Shown piece after piece: positions 22,219 to 24,364 of a DNA stretch of 24,364 nt. The DNA comes from CAZJJK01 sp964546285 (lineage in GTDB: Bacteria; Spirochaetota; Spirochaetia; Treponematales; Breznakiellaceae): positions 1 to 24,364 of the forward strand of contig CAZJJK010000046.1 of the NCBI GenBank assembly GCA_964546285.1, in the 5' to 3' direction. The notes under the pieces are model-generated. The model was given only the letters and a program-made list of their open reading frames with translations. It did not search any database and was not told where the DNA came from. The position numbers were made by a program, and so were the translations under genes. The number at the start of each line of letters is the position of its first letter. Position 1 is the stretch's first letter.

Positions 22219-24138
22219 ATGACCCGGAAAATCATATTCATGTTCATCGCGTTTTTATTAGCCGCGGCTCAGGGCTTTGGCGCGGGACAAAGCGAAAGCG
22301 TTTCGTCATCGGCCCGAGGCGAATACCTCGCGAGCCGGGGCATTATCATCCCGCCTAAGGATATTTCAGATGAAGCGTATATCGCCCAGATCGATTACGA
22401 CTATCCGGATCCCGTCGCCGAGGCTGTCGGCCTAAGCGTTCTCTCGGGCAATCAGCAACTTGGCGCGCAAGCGGACACCGAGTTCATCCACATCGGCCTT
22501 AAAGGACGAAAAACCGAATTCGCCGAGCTGCCGCCGCTTAACCTGGTTTTCGTGGTTGACAAGAGCGGATCGATGTACGACGCCGACAAAATGGCTTGGG
22601 TTCAGGAGGGGCTGGCGATATTCCTGTCAAAGGTTCGGGAGCGGGACTACGTCGCGCTCGTCGCGTTCGATGACAGGGCGCGCGTGATCTTCCCGTCTAC
22701 CCGCATGGACGACGCGGCAAAGAAAAACCGATTCAAGCAAGCGGTCGATGAACTCAGTACCGGCGGCGGTAGCGACCTGGAAAATGCGATAAGCCTGGGT
22801 TACCAGCAGGCTTTGCTCAATTTTCGGGCGAATTATACGAACCGCGTTCTCTTACTCACCGATGGTCTGGCGGAGAGCGATGGGCTGATCGAGATGGCGG
22901 ATAGCTACAGGAAGATGGGCATCAACTGTTCCACTATCGGCGTTGGGGCAAGCTTCAACAGCGCCTTGATGGTGAATCTGGCGAAGGCGGGCGGCGGCAG
23001 CTCGCGCTTCATTTCCAGCGGCGAGGAAATGGAGAAGATATTCTCCAGCGAACTGGACCGCATGGTCGCCGCCGCCGCGCGGGATTTGACGGTGGAGTTG
23101 CGGCTCAGGGGAGGCGCCGCGCTTGTGGATACCTGGGGCTATGAAAACCGAAGGGAGAACGGAAAAGTCATATACACTCTTCCAACCCTGCACAACGGCG
23201 ATTACGAAACGATACTGGCGGAAATCTCGCTGCCGGGGAACAAAGCGCCCGGCGAGCTCGTTTTCGCCGAGGTCGGCGTACGCTATACCGCGCTCAACGG
23301 CGCCGCCATCGAACTAGAGCCGGTTCCCGTTTCCGCTCACGTCGTCGACGGCGAGTCGCCTGTCCAGGCGGTGTCGAATCCCGTTGTCCTTCGATCCACG
23401 ACGATGCTGGAGCTGGCCCAAGCGCTTTCACGGATAGGTTCCCTGTACTACAGCGCCGAGCCGCTGGACCAGCCGGAACTGAAAGAAAGGGGCGCCAGTC
23501 CTAAAATAGAAGAAGCACTCGCGCTCACGGTCGACATCAATAAGCGCGTACAGAACGTGCGTCGCTTACTAGGGGAAACAACGTTTGACGACGAGATAGC
23601 CATTTTGGAAAGTTACATCGATATTCTCGGTGCCGCGACCAGGACCGAGGCGTCCCGAATCGCCGCTTTTAAGACGGATACCGAAATACAAGCTCCCGTC
23701 AAAAAAAGAAGCCTATCTGAACATCTGCGTTATCTTTTTGATGAATTGACGCTCGCCCTGCCGCTCACGGAAAAGACTAAGATGGCGGTCGCCGGGTTCG
23801 GCTATCCCGATGGCCAGAATACGGCGATACTGAAACTTCTGGATGAGTCTGCCGTAACGTCGATGGCCGGCGCGGCGAATCTTAGCCTGATTGAACGCGA
23901 CAAATTGGCCCTTATTTTGGAAGAGCGGGAATTGGGATTATCGGGCTTGATCGACACGGATGAAGCGATTAAGGTTGGCCAGCTGTCCGCCGCGCGTTGG
24001 ATACTGACTGGGACGCTCATCGATCTGCCCGAATCCTTAGTCGTGTTCGCGCGGGTAATCGATGTCGAGACCTCGGAGATAATAGCGGTTTCTCAGGTCA
24101 TAATGGAAAAGGACGCGGAAATAAGGGCTTTGCTATAG
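22219..24138 (+). CDS. Exported VWA protein with a C-terminal FlgO/CsgG-like domain
   Basis: The 639-residue protein has a signal peptide (about 1-22, AAAQGFGA, mature GQSES) with no lipobox cysteine. A VWA domain sits at about 107-290 with MIDAS VVDKSGSMYD (Asp114, Ser116, Ser118), STGGGSDLENAISL (serine in place of the usual MIDAS threonine) and VLLLTDGLAESDG. A beta-rich stretch of about 290-390 follows. The helical region 395-500 precedes a C-terminal domain (about 521-639: MAVAGFGYPDGQN, LSLIERDKLALILEERELGLSGLID, ARWILTGTLIDLPESLVVFARVIDVETSEIIA). That domain resembles the FlgO/CsgG/LpoB superfamily of envelope proteins. The fusion suggests a periplasmic adhesion or assembly role, but none can be assigned. 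GGAGG of the start site overlaps the end of the previous gene. Confidence 0.83.
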   Translation: MTRKIIFMFIAFLLAAAQGFGAGQSESVSSSARGEYLASRGIIIPPKDISDEAYIAQIDYDYPDPVAEAVGLSVLSGNQQLGAQADTEFIHIGLKGRKTEFAELPPLNLVFVVDKSGSMYDADKMAWVQEGLAIFLSKVRERDYVALVAFDDRARVIFPSTRMDDAAKKNRFKQAVDELSTGGGSDLENAISLGYQQALLNFRANYTNRVLLLTDGLAESDGLIEMADSYRKMGINCSTIGVGASFNSALMVNLAKAGGGSSRFISSGEEMEKIFSSELDRMVAAAARDLTVELRLRGGAALVDTWGYENRRENGKVIYTLPTLHNGDYETILAEISLPGNKAPGELVFAEVGVRYTALNGAAIELEPVPVSAHVVDGESPVQAVSNPVVLRSTTMLELAQALSRIGSLYYSAEPLDQPELKERGASPKIEEALALTVDINKRVQNVRRLLGETTFDDEIAILESYIDILGAATRTEASRIAAFKTDTEIQAPVKKRSLSEHLRYLFDELTLALPLTEKTKMAVAGFGYPDGQNTAILKLLDESAVTSMAGAANLSLIERDKLALILEERELGLSGLIDTDEAIKVGQLSAARWILTGTLIDLPESLVVFARVIDVETSEIIAVSQVIMEKDAEIRALL

Positions 24139-24364
24139 TACGGGGAGCTGGGGCTAATCCATTGGGAAGCCGCTTCCCGCGCGAAGGGTCCTAGTAAGCT
24201 CGCCGACGAAACCGGCATTTGAGAAGCGGAAATTAGTACCCTCCTTAGCCTCGCGGATCTTTCCCTCATACAATGGGTGAGCCCCCTCTTTTCCACAGAC
24301 TCATCTTTGAGGCCGGCTTTAAAAGCGTCCAGGAAGTCGCGAAGGCCCGGGCTGAGGTCCTTAT
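24139..24364 (+). pseudogene. Broken DUF4332-like (helix-hairpin-helix) reading frame, cut by window end
   Basis: The region 3' of the second VWA gene has no intact gene, yet translation gives a recognisable pattern. From 24181, frame 1 reads AKGPSKLADETGI, a TGA stop (24220-24222), then EAEISTLLSLADLSLIQWVSPLFS. Near 24297 the pattern shifts frame and continues as RLIFEAGFKSVQEVAKARAEVL to the window edge. The order LADETGI, ADL, wV, lxEAGFxSVxEVAkA resembles the tandem helix-hairpin-helix repeats of DUF4332 proteins. A stop and a frameshift in about 150 bases argue for a decayed gene, or for sequence errors. No start codon could be placed. The protein family's role is not established. Confidence 0.45.

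Noticed and set aside
24220..24222. TGA read as selenocysteine or as a reassigned codon
   Set aside because: TGA ends rfuB, rfuC and the ABC operon genes normally. A frameshift follows nearby, and no selenocysteine insertion hairpin was recognised.

Overview
The window is about 24 kb of a bacterial chromosome of moderate GC, densely packed, with many TTG starts and four-base start/stop overlaps. It most resembles a spirochaete of the Treponema group. The main reason is a complete four-gene riboflavin uptake operon of the Rfu type (known from Treponema pallidum) behind an FMN riboswitch. The secreted proteins with 'GGSES' or 'GQSES' mature N-termini also fit. The species assignment is inference. 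No tRNA, rRNA, CRISPR array or intact transposase was seen.

Layout. 1-717 is the 3' part of a NicO/RcnA-type metal efflux permease. 818-1009 is a MITE-like element with perfect inverted repeats and a TTA direct repeat. 1007-1657 (minus) is a YgjV-type membrane protein. 1999-2691 is an RluA-family pseudouridine synthase. 2700-3509 (minus) is a membrane protein with several TM segments. 3596-3880 holds an FMN aptamer and a Shine-Dalgarno-sequestering expression platform, followed by rfuA-rfuB-rfuC-rfuD (3885-8577) and an intrinsic terminator (8595-8621). 8620-10953 is an orphan PAS histidine kinase. 11064-12751 (minus) is ychF followed by an HD-domain hydrolase, divergent from ilvE (12864-13946). 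14162-17986 is a two-gene unit: a double-domain KaiC/RadA-like protein and a class III nucleotide cyclase. 18054-20885 (minus) is a tetR-ABC ATPase-permease-permease efflux operon with ATGA overlaps at every junction. 21090-24138 is a pair of exported von Willebrand A proteins, the second ending in a FlgO/CsgG-like domain. 24139-24364 contains a broken DUF4332-like reading frame.

How the parts work together. In the riboflavin operon, FMN should stabilise aptamer helix P1. That releases a downstream strand (3833-3846) to pair with the Shine-Dalgarno of rfuA. Without FMN, the P1 5' strand can instead pair perfectly over 11 bases with that same downstream strand and free the start site. All three competing pairings can be read from the sequence. 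The KaiC-like/cyclase pair looks like an uncharacterised signalling module: a two-domain RecA-fold nucleotide-binding protein, with the usual catalytic glutamates replaced, next to a cytosolic predicted adenylate cyclase carrying a cysteine cluster. The VWA pair is a secreted or periplasmic two-protein system of unknown role.
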